Source: Rhodoferax sp. (GTDB taxonomy: Bacteria > Pseudomonadota > Gammaproteobacteria > Burkholderiales > Burkholderiaceae_C). Taken from it: a DNA stretch of 7,366 nt. Position 1 is the stretch's first letter. Every line of letters begins with the position of its first letter. This document shows positions 1 through 5,896 of the stretch, in pieces. Both the position numbers and the translations under genes were made by a program. Below the pieces are notes generated by a model. The model ran no database searches and was not told where the DNA came from. It saw only the letters and a program-made list of their open reading frames with translations. The stretch covers positions 1 to 7,366 of the forward strand of contig JALNWC010000120.1 of NCBI GenBank assembly GCA_023231075.1, read 5' to 3'.

Positions 1-1192
1 AAACGTCAACGCCATCGAGTCGCACCTTGCCATTGAGGGCCGGCCACAAGCCGACCAGCAACCGCGCCAGCGTGGTTTTGCCCGAGGCCGACGGCCCCAC
101 CACGGCCAGCACTTCGCCAGGCTGCAGTGCAAAATTCACGCCTTTGAGAATGGGTACCGGCGACCCCGGCGCGCTGGCTGTCAAGTTTTCAACCTGCAAT
201 TGGCCCTGCGGTGCGGGAAGCGCCATGCCCGCTGGCCGCAAGGGGACGGCCGTGAGCAGGCTATCCAGGCGCGCGTAGGCGCCCCGCACGTTCACCACGG
301 TTTGCCACTGCGACACAATTTGCACCAAGGGGGCCAGCACCCGCCCACCCAGAATGGAGCCCACAATCATGTAGGAGGCGCCGCCACTGAGCTGGTCGTT
401 CAGCAACAGCCAGGCGCCCAGCCCCAACATCATCGAACTGACCGTGTTTTGTAAAAACTTGGAGATGGCCTGGTAATACCCGGCGTGGTCCGAGGCTTTG
501 GCCTGCAAGCCCAGAAACTCGCGTTGCTTGGCGATCCAGCGCTTGTGGATGTCGCGCAGCATGCCCATGGATTCAATGACCTGGGCGTTGCGTAGCGTGC
601 CATCAGCATATTGTTGTGCCGCGGCGGCACTTTGATTGGCAGCCAGCAAGGGCGGCTGGGTGCTGCGCTCATTGAGCCAGCCGACAAAGGTTTGCACCAT
701 GGCAGCCACCACCGCCGTCCAGCCCAGCACCGGGCTGATGGCAAAGATCAGCAGCAAAAACACCAGCGACACTGGCGCCTGCATGAACGCTAGCACCACG
801 GGCGCATGGAAAAAATCGCGCAGCGAACGGAAGTCGTTCATGGGTTGCGTTGTGCCGCCAGGCAGGCGTTTGAGGTTGGCCTCGAAAATGGCGGCAAAGA
901 CGCGCCCGCTCAGTGTGCTATCGAATTTGAGGGAGGATTCATGCAGGATTTCGGCGCAAACCCACTCGAGCACCTCCATCAGCACAAAGGCAGCCAGCAC
1001 CAGCAGCGTCAGCATGGCGAGTGTCATGTAGCTGCGGCTGTTCACCACCCGGTCATAGACCTCCAGCATGTAAACGGAGGGGGCCAGAATCAGCAGGGTG
1101 GCAATCAAACTGAACCCGCCGACCTTTTTGAAGTATGGATTCAAGGCCGTGATAGCCTGGCGCAGCTCTGATACAGGTTTTTTTTGACTCAT
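1..1192 (-). CDS. Type I secretion system permease/ATPase, PrtD-like (3' end cut by window edge)
   Basis: Exporter of the type I secretion system: an inner-membrane ABC protein that uses ATP to push a C-terminally signalled substrate (RTX protein, protease, lipase or adhesin) through a membrane-fusion protein and a TolC-type channel. The 397 visible codons begin MSQKKPVSELRQ. Hydrophobic segments lie at about residues 25-45, 56-77, 130-152, 155-172 and 250-290, with the family-typical LEVYDRVVNSRSY stretch at 43-55. The nucleotide-binding domain starts near 330 and shows Walker A GPSASGKT (366-373). The Q-loop, signature and Walker B lie outside the window. There is no N-terminal C39 peptidase domain, which favours PrtD-type over bacteriocin-type exporters. 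The ATG overlaps the stop of the upstream gene (ATGA), and GAGGAG at 1198-1203 sits five bases before it, so the start is well supported. The membrane-fusion and outer-membrane partners would be expected further left. The substrate is unknown. Confidence 0.93.
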   Translation of the reverse strand, partial: MSQKKPVSELRQAITALNPYFKKVGGFSLIATLLILAPSVYMLEVYDRVVNSRSYMTLAMLTLLVLAAFVLMEVLEWVCAEILHESSLKFDSTLSGRVFAAIFEANLKRLPGGTTQPMNDFRSLRDFFHAPVVLAFMQAPVSLVFLLLIFAISPVLGWTAVVAAMVQTFVGWLNERSTQPPLLAANQSAAAAQQYADGTLRNAQVIESMGMLRDIHKRWIAKQREFLGLQAKASDHAGYYQAISKFLQNTVSSMMLGLGAWLLLNDQLSGGASYMIVGSILGGRVLAPLVQIVSQWQTVVNVRGAYARLDSLLTAVPLRPAGMALPAPQGQLQVENLTASAPGSPVPILKGVNFALQPGEVLAVVGPSASGKTTLARLLVGLWPALNGKVRLDGVDV

Positions 1193-1785
1193 TGGGTCTC
1201 CTCGACCATGACATATTCTGGAAATTCAGAGTTGGAAGACAACTTTGAATGGGTGGCGTTCTCGGCCGGCTCGTCGCCAAACTGGAAAACCAGCTCGAAC
1301 ATGTCGTCCGGGCGCCTTGACAGGACAATCTCACGTAATTTTTTGGTGGCGAAGTCGAGCTCGTTTTCCGGACTCAAAGCCAGTGCAAAGCGCAAGCGCC
1401 CATCCAGCGTGTACATCGACAACTGGCCCTTGTTGACGCTCAGGGTGTGGCGATCAAAGTACACCGGGCAATTATCAGAAAAACGCAGCAGTGGCAGGGG
1501 TTTGCTTCCTAGCCGGGTCAGGTTGAACGGGCTTTGCGGGTGCTGAAACACCATGCGGCAGGTGCGCGACACCGAATAAATGGCATTGCACACCATCTGC
1601 GAGCCCATGTCGGGAAACTGCTCGCGCAGGCTGCGGTAGGTTAAATGGTGCAAGGCCACCCGGTTCCACACTTTGGTTTGCTGCACCGTGGGCGCGATGG
1701 CGTTGCATACCCCGGCAAACGCCGACTGCAACTGCGCCAGACGCACGTGTTGCTCGGCGTTGGTCTTCAGCGGAATGCGCAGCAT
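1189..1785 (-). CDS. TnpB/IS605-OrfB-like N-terminal domain protein lacking RuvC nuclease, coupled to the secretion ATPase
   Basis: Function unknown. From the chosen start the protein is 198 residues and opens MLRIPLKTNAEQHVRLAQLQ, like the first strand and helix of TnpB proteins (K-L-x-P-T-x-E-Q). A helical stretch follows (about residues 37-78, including LHHLTYRSLREQF, SQMVCNAIYSVSRTCR), then VYFDRHTLSVN and LSMYTLDGRLRFALALS (about 122-138). These match, from memory, the REC and second WED segments of one TnpB subgroup. The chain then ends in a polar tail (about 172-198) where TnpB would begin RuvC; no DED nuclease residues or zinc-finger cysteines are present. It overlaps the ABC gene by four bases, implying coupled translation. 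The frame is open upstream to a TTG at 1845, with in-frame ATGs at 1842, 1812, 1803 and 1794. None has a Shine-Dalgarno sequence; the ATG at 1785 is chosen because similarity begins there. The gene is certain as an ORF; the TnpB link is pattern recognition. Confidence 0.72.
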   Translation of the reverse strand: MLRIPLKTNAEQHVRLAQLQSAFAGVCNAIAPTVQQTKVWNRVALHHLTYRSLREQFPDMGSQMVCNAIYSVSRTCRMVFQHPQSPFNLTRLGSKPLPLLRFSDNCPVYFDRHTLSVNKGQLSMYTLDGRLRFALALSPENELDFATKKLREIVLSRRPDDMFELVFQFGDEPAENATHSKLSSNSEFPEYVMVEETQ

Positions 1786-1786
1786 G

Positions 1787-1830
1787 GAATTCATATAGGA
1801 CATTGTAAACATGAATTCATATAGGAATTC
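1787..1830. promoter_or_regulatory. Two direct repeats GAATTCATATAGGA in the presumed promoter/leader of the TnpB-like gene
   Basis: GAATTCATATAGGA occurs at 1787-1800 and again at 1813-1826, 26 bp apart, and the second copy runs into another GAATTC (1825-1830). The block is much more AT-rich than its surroundings. On the minus strand it offers possible promoter parts: TTGATG (1845-1840) with TATATG (1823-1818) at 16-bp spacing, or TTGAAT (1832-1827) with TACAAT (1807-1802) at 19 bp. The 26-bp period could place two regulator sites about two and a half helical turns apart. If translation starts further upstream than 1785, the same repeats would be coding. Confidence 0.4.
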
Positions 1831-1891
1831 AACGATCAGCATCAAAAATACCGGGAATCAGTATTTTCCAATTCAGGTACGGGCCTGAAGC

Positions 1892-1900
1892 TGGGATAAT
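1892..1900 (+). promoter_or_regulatory. Extended -10 promoter for the small basic protein gene
   Basis: TGGGATAAT matches an extended -10 (TGn followed by GATAAT, five of six consensus bases). The best -35 at 17-bp spacing is TTCAGG (1872-1877), only three of six, as is common with extended -10 promoters. Transcription would start near 1907, giving a leader of about 28 nt that contains the GGAG ribosome site at 1924-1927. Confidence 0.5.
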
Positions 1901-1934
1901 CCTTGCTTTTCTACTCACCCACTGGAGTCCCAAA

Positions 1935-2102
1935 ATGGCCAAAGAATTCCGCACCGAAGCCGAGCGCAAAGCCACCCCCCGTCCCGTCGCGCCCAAGGGC
2001 GTTTGTTTTACCGCCCCGCACGGCCAGATGCGCAGCCTGGAGCGTGGCGTGGCCACCAACAACAAGAAGAACCCCGGCAAGCGCTGCAAAAAGGGCGGTT
2101 GA
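1935..2102 (+). CDS. Small highly basic protein, 55 residues, unknown function
   Basis: I do not recognise a named family. The protein starts MAKEFRTEAERKATPRPVAP and ends NNKKNPGKRCKKGG. It has 14 Lys/Arg against 4 Glu and no Asp, two cysteines (24 and 51), no hydrophobic segment and no signal peptide, so it is a cytoplasmic and possibly nucleic-acid-binding candidate. The gene is well framed: an extended -10 at 1892-1900, GGAG at 1924-1927 seven bases before the ATG, and a strong intrinsic terminator 35 bases after the stop. It is therefore a stand-alone transcription unit, divergent from the TnpB-like gene and convergent with icmF. The complete set of expression signals is the main argument that so short a frame is real. 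The charge suggests RNA or DNA binding, but that is inference only. Confidence 0.7.
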   Translation: MAKEFRTEAERKATPRPVAPKGVCFTAPHGQMRSLERGVATNNKKNPGKRCKKGG

Positions 2103-2136
2103 TACGCTCTTCAGCCGCGTTTTGCGGCACCATGAC

Positions 2137-2160
2137 AAACGGCCCTTTCGGGCCGTTTTC
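2137..2160 (+). terminator. Rho-independent terminator after the small basic protein gene
   Basis: A perfect 9-bp stem, AAACGGCCC (2137-2145) with GGGCCGTTT (2150-2158), closes a TTTC loop and runs into a T-rich tail. A weaker hairpin, GCCGC/GCGGC with loop GTTTT (2114-2128), lies just upstream. The stem also reads on the minus strand (AAAACGGCCC first), so it may help end icmF transcripts, whose stop is about 110 bases away, although the T tract on that side is short. Confidence 0.85.
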
Positions 2161-2166
2161 TCATTT

Positions 2167-2265
2167 CGTCATTGCGAACACAGTGACGCCCTCCATGCCT
2201 TCCGACGGCATGGACTGCCGCGCTTTAGCCTGTCCTGAGTTCATCGAAGGGCTCGCAGCGACGGG
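2167..2265. repeat. Degenerate composite intergenic repeat (GTCATTGCGA-type element interrupted by a TCCTGAG..TCGAAGG-type repeat)
   Basis: The outer parts, CGTCATTGCGAACACAGTGA at 2167-2186 and GGACTGCCGCGCTT (2212-2225) plus GCTCGCAGCGACGG (2251-2264), resemble the two ends of a dispersed palindromic repeat seen in many proteobacterial genomes (CGTCATTGCGAG ... GATTGCCGCGCTTCGCTCGCAATGACG). Between the right-hand parts lies AGCCTGTCCTGAGTTCATCG plus AAGG (2227-2250), which resembles another common repeat, CCTGTCCTGAGCTTGTCGAAGG. The middle holds the hairpin ATGCC/GGCAT (2195-2211). It fills almost all the space between the terminator and the icmF stop. Repeat identities are from memory; the layout is visible. 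Confidence 0.55.
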
Positions 2266-2269
2266 GAAT

Positions 2270-5200
2270 TTACATATTGCGCCGGTATTGCCCGCCGACC
2301 TCGAACAAGGCGTTGGTGATCTGGCCCAGCGAGCACACGCGCACGGCGTCCATCAGCACCTCGAACACGTTCTGGTTGTCGATCACGGCCTGTTTCAGGC
2401 GCGCCAGCATGGCCGGGGCTTCGGCTGCATGGCGGGCATGGAAATCGGCCAGGCGCGTTAGCTGGCTCTGCTTTTCTTCTTCGGTCGAGCGCGCCAGTTC
2501 CAGCTTGTCCATGACCTGGTCGCCATGCGGGTTACGGAAGGTGTTGACGCCGATGATGGGCAACTCGCCGGTGTGCTTGAGCATTTCATAGTGCATCGAC
2601 TCGTCCTGGATCTTGCCGCGCTGGTAGCCGGTTTCCATGGCGCCGAGCACGCCGCCGCGCTCGGTGATGCGCTCGAACTCCAGCAGCACGGCTTCTTCGA
2701 CCAGTTCGGTCAGTTCTTCGATGACGAAAGCGCCCTGTGACGGGTTTTCGTTCTTGGCCAGGCCCCATTCGCGGTTGATGATGAGCTGGATCGCCATGGC
2801 GCGGCGCACCGAGTCTTCGGTCGGCGTGGTGATGGCTTCGTCGAACGCGTTGGTGTGCAGGCTGTTGCAGTTGTCGTAGATGGCGATCAGCGCCTGCAGC
2901 GTGGTGCGGATGTCGTTGAACTGGATTTCCTGCGCGTGCAGGCTGCGCCCCGATGTCTGGATGTGGTATTTGAGCTTCTGGCTGCGCTCGTTGGCGCCGT
3001 ATTTGTCTTTCATGGCCACGGCCCAGATGCGCCGCGCGACCCGGCCCATCACGGTGTATTCGGGGTCCATGCCGTTGCTGAAGAAAAAGCTCAGGTTGGG
3101 CGCAAAGTCGTCGATGTGCATGCCGCGCGCCAGGTAGGCTTCGACAAAGGTGAAGCCGTTGCTTAAAGTGAAGGCCAATTGGCTGATCGGGTTGGCGCCG
3201 GCTTCGGCGATGTGGTAGCCGGAAATGCTCACGCTGTAGAAGTTGCGCACGTTGTGGTGCACAAAGTAGCTGGCGATGTCGCCCATGACTTTGAGGCTGA
3301 ACTCGGTGCTGAAGATGCAGGTGTTCTGGCCCTGGTCTTCTTTCAAAATGTCGGCCTGCACCGTGCCGCGCACGTTGGCCAGCACCCACTCGCGAATCTT
3401 CTGCGCTTCGGTGTCGGTCGGTTCCCGGCCATTGTCAGCGGCAAATTTTTCCAGGTTCTGGTCGATGGCGGCGTTCATGAACATGGCCAGGATGCTGGGC
3501 GCCGGGCCGTTGATGGTCATGCTGACGCTGGTGGCCGGGCTGCACAGATCAAAGCCGCTGTACAGCACTTTCAGGTCGTCGATGGTGGCAATGGAGACGC
3601 CCGAGTTGCCCACCTTGCCGTAGATGTCGGGGCGCGGGTCGGGGTCGTTGCCGTACAGCGTGACCGAGTCAAAGGCGGTGCTCAGGCGCTTGGCCGCCAT
3701 GCCTTCCGACAGCAGCTTGAAGCGCTTGTTGGTGCGAAACGGGTCGCCCTCGCCGGCAAACATGCGGGTCGGGTCCTCGCCTTCGCGCTTGAAGGCGAAG
3801 GTGCCCGCGGTGTAGGGGTAGCTGCCGGGCACGTTGTCGAGCATCAGCCATTTGAGGATTTCGCCGTGGTCCTCGTACTGCGGCAGGCAGACCTTGCGGA
3901 TGGTGGTGCCGCTCAGGCTCTTGGTGGTGAGCGCGGTGCGCAACTCCTTGTCGCGGATTTTCACCACGTATTCATCACCGGCGTAGGCCGTTTGCATGGC
4001 CGGCCACTGCGCCAGCAACTTGGCGGCGGCCGGGTCCTGCCGCTCGCTGCGGGTTTGGGCCAATGCCATGACCGTGCCGTATGCGCCGGGCTTGGCCGAC
4101 CCCTCCCTGCACGGGTCGTGTTCCAGCAACATCTGTGCTGTGGCGTGCAGTTGCTGGATTTCCCGCGCCAGCCTGGCCTGGGCGCGGGCTTTGGTTTTGT
4201 AGCCGCGCACGGTGTCGCTGATCTCGGCCAGGTAGCGGGTGCGCGCGGCCGGCAGCACCGGGGTCTGGTTGGTGCTGTGGCGCACGGCCACTTTGGGCAG
4301 GCTGCCCTCATGCACCGGCAGACCGAGCTCGGCCAGGCGCACTTTGAGGGCCTGGTAGAGCGCGGTCACGCCGTCGTCGTTGAAACGCGCCGCCATGGTG
4401 CCGAACACCGGCATCTGATCGACCGGGGTGGTAAACGCTTCCTTGTTGCGCTGCACCTGCTTGGCCACGTCGCGCAGCGCATCGGAGGCGCCCTTGCGGT
4501 CGAACTTGTTGATGACCACAAACTCGGCAAAGTCGAGCATGTCGATTTTTTCCAGCTGGCTGGCGGCGCCGAATTCGGGCGTCATCACGTACATGGGCAC
4601 ATCCACATGCGGCACGATGGCGGCGTCGCCCTGGCCGATGCCCGAGGTCTCGACGATGACCAGGTCGAATCCGGCCACCTTGCAGGCGGCAATCACATCG
4701 GGCAGGGCGGCGCTGATCTCGCTGCCAAAGTCGCGCGTGGCCAGGCTGCGCATGAAGACGCGAGCCCAAGCGCCGCTTTGCGACGCGGCCAAATTGGGGT
4801 CAGAGCCCGAATTGCTGCGCATATCGGGATCCGACCCCAATTTGACCCAGGGGTTGATGGCGTTCATGCGGATGCGGTCGCCCAACAGGGCGCCGCCGCT
4901 CTTGCGCCGGGACGGGTCGATGCTGATCACCGCCACGCGCAGGCTGTCGTTCTGGTCGAGGCGCAGGCGGCGAATCAATTCGTCGGTGAGGCTGGATTTG
5001 CCCGCGCCGCCGGTGCCGGTGATGCCCAGCACGGGGATCTTTTTGGTCGCGGCGAGCGCCTTGATGTCCTGGGTGAGCGCCTTGAATGGCTTGGACAGCG
5101 CGGCTTTGGCCTGGCCCGCGGCGGCCTCGTTCTCAAGCCCGGTGATGAGCTGCGCCAGCGCCCGCCAGGCAAGCTCGGTGTGGCCCTGAATCGCCTCGAT

Positions 5201-5683
5201 GGCTTTGGGTGCGTACTGCGTCAGGTCTTTGTCACAGCGCATCACCATCTCGCCGATCATGCCGGCCAGGCCCATGCGCTGGCCGTCTTCGGGGCTGTAG
5301 ATGCGGGTCACGCCGTAGTCCATCAACTCCCTGATCTCGCTGGGGACGATGACGCCGCCGCCGCCGCCAAACACCTGGATGTGCGCGCCGCCCCGGCTTT
5401 TCAGCAAATCGACCATGTATTTGAAATACTCGACGTGCCCGCCCTGGTAGGAGCTCATGGCAATGCCCTGGGCGTCTTCCTGCAGCGCAGCGGTGACCAC
5501 CTCGTCGACGCTGCGGTTATGGCCCAGGTGGATCACCTCGGCGCCCATGCTTTGCAAAATGCGGCGCATGATGTTGATGGCGGCATCGTGGCCGTCAAAC
5601 AGGCTGGCGGCGGTGACAAAGCGCACCTTGTTGACGGGTCGGTAGTTGGCCAGGGTCTTGAAATCGGCGGACAGGTCGGTCAT
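2270..5683 (-). CDS. icmF: Fused isobutyryl-CoA mutase IcmF (B12 domain + G-protein chaperone + mutase)
   Basis: An adenosylcobalamin-dependent radical mutase interconverting isobutyryl-CoA and n-butyryl-CoA, with its own GTPase chaperone fused in. The 1137 residues read in order as follows. The B12-binding domain is at about 15-145, with cobalamin-ligand motif DGHDAA (30-35) and the GGGGG stretch at 106-110. The MeaB-like G domain is at about 200-450, with P-loop GTGGAGKSS (223-231), ETSGIGQGD (345-353) and base-recognition NKFD (392-395). A linker precedes the mutase TIM-barrel, about 570-1137. F642 (RMFAGEG) and Q786 (DQGQNT) fit the Phe/Gln pair that marks isobutyryl-CoA specificity, where methylmalonyl-CoA mutase has Tyr/Arg. 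The start is set by GGAG at 5693-5696; the frame is open further to 5818. The protein is some 40 residues longer than the Cupriavidus enzyme as I recall it. Part of the excess is an insert at about 279-306 carrying a DNA palindrome. It is divergent from the persulfide dioxygenase gene, and a LiuR-like site lies upstream. Confidence 0.95.
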   Translation of the reverse strand: MTDLSADFKTLANYRPVNKVRFVTAASLFDGHDAAINIMRRILQSMGAEVIHLGHNRSVDEVVTAALQEDAQGIAMSSYQGGHVEYFKYMVDLLKSRGGAHIQVFGGGGGVIVPSEIRELMDYGVTRIYSPEDGQRMGLAGMIGEMVMRCDKDLTQYAPKAIEAIQGHTELAWRALAQLITGLENEAAAGQAKAALSKPFKALTQDIKALAATKKIPVLGITGTGGAGKSSLTDELIRRLRLDQNDSLRVAVISIDPSRRKSGGALLGDRIRMNAINPWVKLGSDPDMRSNSGSDPNLAASQSGAWARVFMRSLATRDFGSEISAALPDVIAACKVAGFDLVIVETSGIGQGDAAIVPHVDVPMYVMTPEFGAASQLEKIDMLDFAEFVVINKFDRKGASDALRDVAKQVQRNKEAFTTPVDQMPVFGTMAARFNDDGVTALYQALKVRLAELGLPVHEGSLPKVAVRHSTNQTPVLPAARTRYLAEISDTVRGYKTKARAQARLAREIQQLHATAQMLLEHDPCREGSAKPGAYGTVMALAQTRSERQDPAAAKLLAQWPAMQTAYAGDEYVVKIRDKELRTALTTKSLSGTTIRKVCLPQYEDHGEILKWLMLDNVPGSYPYTAGTFAFKREGEDPTRMFAGEGDPFRTNKRFKLLSEGMAAKRLSTAFDSVTLYGNDPDPRPDIYGKVGNSGVSIATIDDLKVLYSGFDLCSPATSVSMTINGPAPSILAMFMNAAIDQNLEKFAADNGREPTDTEAQKIREWVLANVRGTVQADILKEDQGQNTCIFSTEFSLKVMGDIASYFVHHNVRNFYSVSISGYHIAEAGANPISQLAFTLSNGFTFVEAYLARGMHIDDFAPNLSFFFSNGMDPEYTVMGRVARRIWAVAMKDKYGANERSQKLKYHIQTSGRSLHAQEIQFNDIRTTLQALIAIYDNCNSLHTNAFDEAITTPTEDSVRRAMAIQLIINREWGLAKNENPSQGAFVIEELTELVEEAVLLEFERITERGGVLGAMETGYQRGKIQDESMHYEMLKHTGELPIIGVNTFRNPHGDQVMDKLELARSTEEEKQSQLTRLADFHARHAAEAPAMLARLKQAVIDNQNVFEVLMDAVRVCSLGQITNALFEVGGQYRRNM
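4791..4843. repeat. 53-bp inverted repeat inside the icmF coding sequence, translated in frame
   Basis: The left arm at 4791-4813 begins AAATTGGGGTCAGAGCCCGA. The right arm at 4821-4843 is its reverse complement at 19 of 23 positions, and seven bases (GCTGCGC) separate them. Read in the icmF frame it encodes residues 281-298, including GSDP twice (286-289 region and its mirror), because both arms are translated in the same frame. It sits between RIRMNAI and RVFMRSLATR of the G domain, where relatives I recall have only a few residues. The arms resemble AATTGGGGTC/GACCCCAATT repeats dispersed in beta- and gammaproteobacterial genomes, sometimes near REP-associated transposases. That identity is recalled, not searched. 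Confidence 0.8.
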
Positions 5684-5692
5684 GGTGGGTGT

Positions 5693-5696
5693 CTCC
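5693..5696 (-). promoter_or_regulatory. Shine-Dalgarno GGAG that fixes the icmF start
   Basis: On the minus strand CTGGAGACACCCACCATG places GGAG nine bases before the ATG at 5683. The upstream in-frame ATG at 5818 would add 45 residues without family resemblance and would run through the palindromic operator, so 5683 is preferred. Confidence 0.75.
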
Positions 5697-5753
5697 AGAT
5701 GGCAATTTATAAATTTCGGACCAGCGATCAGACAGGCAAACGCTGACTTGACG

Positions 5754-5769
5754 TTGACGTAAACGTCAA
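5754..5769. promoter_or_regulatory. Palindromic operator TTGACGT-AA-ACGTCAA, LiuR-like (MerR family)
   Basis: Perfect 7-bp arms around AA form a 16-bp site in the divergent icmF / persulfide dioxygenase region. It resembles the palindromic motif I recall for LiuR, a MerR-family regulator of branched-chain amino acid degradation in proteobacteria. That fits icmF, since isobutyryl-CoA comes from valine. The right arm, read on the minus strand, is itself TTGACG and could be the icmF -35, the usual placement for MerR-type operators, but no convincing -10 is seen at 17-19 bp. A further TTGACG (5748-5753) directly abuts the left arm on the plus strand. No regulator gene is present in the window. 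Confidence 0.6.
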
Positions 5770-5820
5770 TCTTAGCGGATTCCCGAACCAAAGGGGCGCC
5801 GCTTTCATGGTTTTTCATGG

Positions 5821-5837
5821 ACTGCTTGCCAAGCAGT
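5821..5837. promoter_or_regulatory. 17-bp perfect palindrome ACTGCTT-GCC-AAGCAGT upstream of the persulfide dioxygenase gene
   Basis: Seven-base arms around GCC lie about 60 bases before the dioxygenase start. It may be a second regulator site or, in the transcript, a short 5' UTR hairpin with a three-base loop. There is no T run after it, so it is not a terminator. I cannot assign a regulator. Confidence 0.4.
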
Positions 5838-5896
5838 TACAGTTCAGTCTCCCTTTGCCAACCAGGGCGCCACACGCATTTCGACCCCCCCACGCC

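Noticed and set aside
1053..1334. Short open frame on the minus strand crossing the junction of the two left-hand genes
   Set aside because: It is out of frame with both well-supported genes and has no resemblance to any family.
2114..2128. Hairpin GCCGC-GTTTT-GCGGC as a separate terminator
   Set aside because: The stem is only five base pairs and is followed by ACCATG rather than a T run. The stronger stem at 2137-2158 is the likely terminator.
2586..3389. 267-codon minus-strand frame within icmF
   Set aside because: Alternate reading of the icmF coding strand with an Arg/His/Gln-rich product, typical of a +1 shadow. The icmF frame is unbroken through it.
5704..5715. AATTTATAAATT palindrome with a TATAAA that could be the icmF -10
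   Set aside because: The TATAAA is attractive and would give a leader of about 17 nt, but no acceptable -35 is found at 16-19 bp. It is left as an unassigned AT-rich patch.
3179..5746. 855-codon open frame on the plus strand antisense to icmF
   Set aside because: It is a mirror of the icmF frame in GC-rich DNA with strong third-position bias. Its product is a low-complexity Gly/Ala/His/Val-rich string with no family resemblance and no ribosome site, whereas icmF matches a known three-domain enzyme over its whole length.
5684..5818. N-terminal extension of icmF to the ATG at 5818
   Set aside because: The 45 extra residues do not resemble the family, have no ribosome site, and cover the palindromic operator. 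GGAG before 5683 is better.
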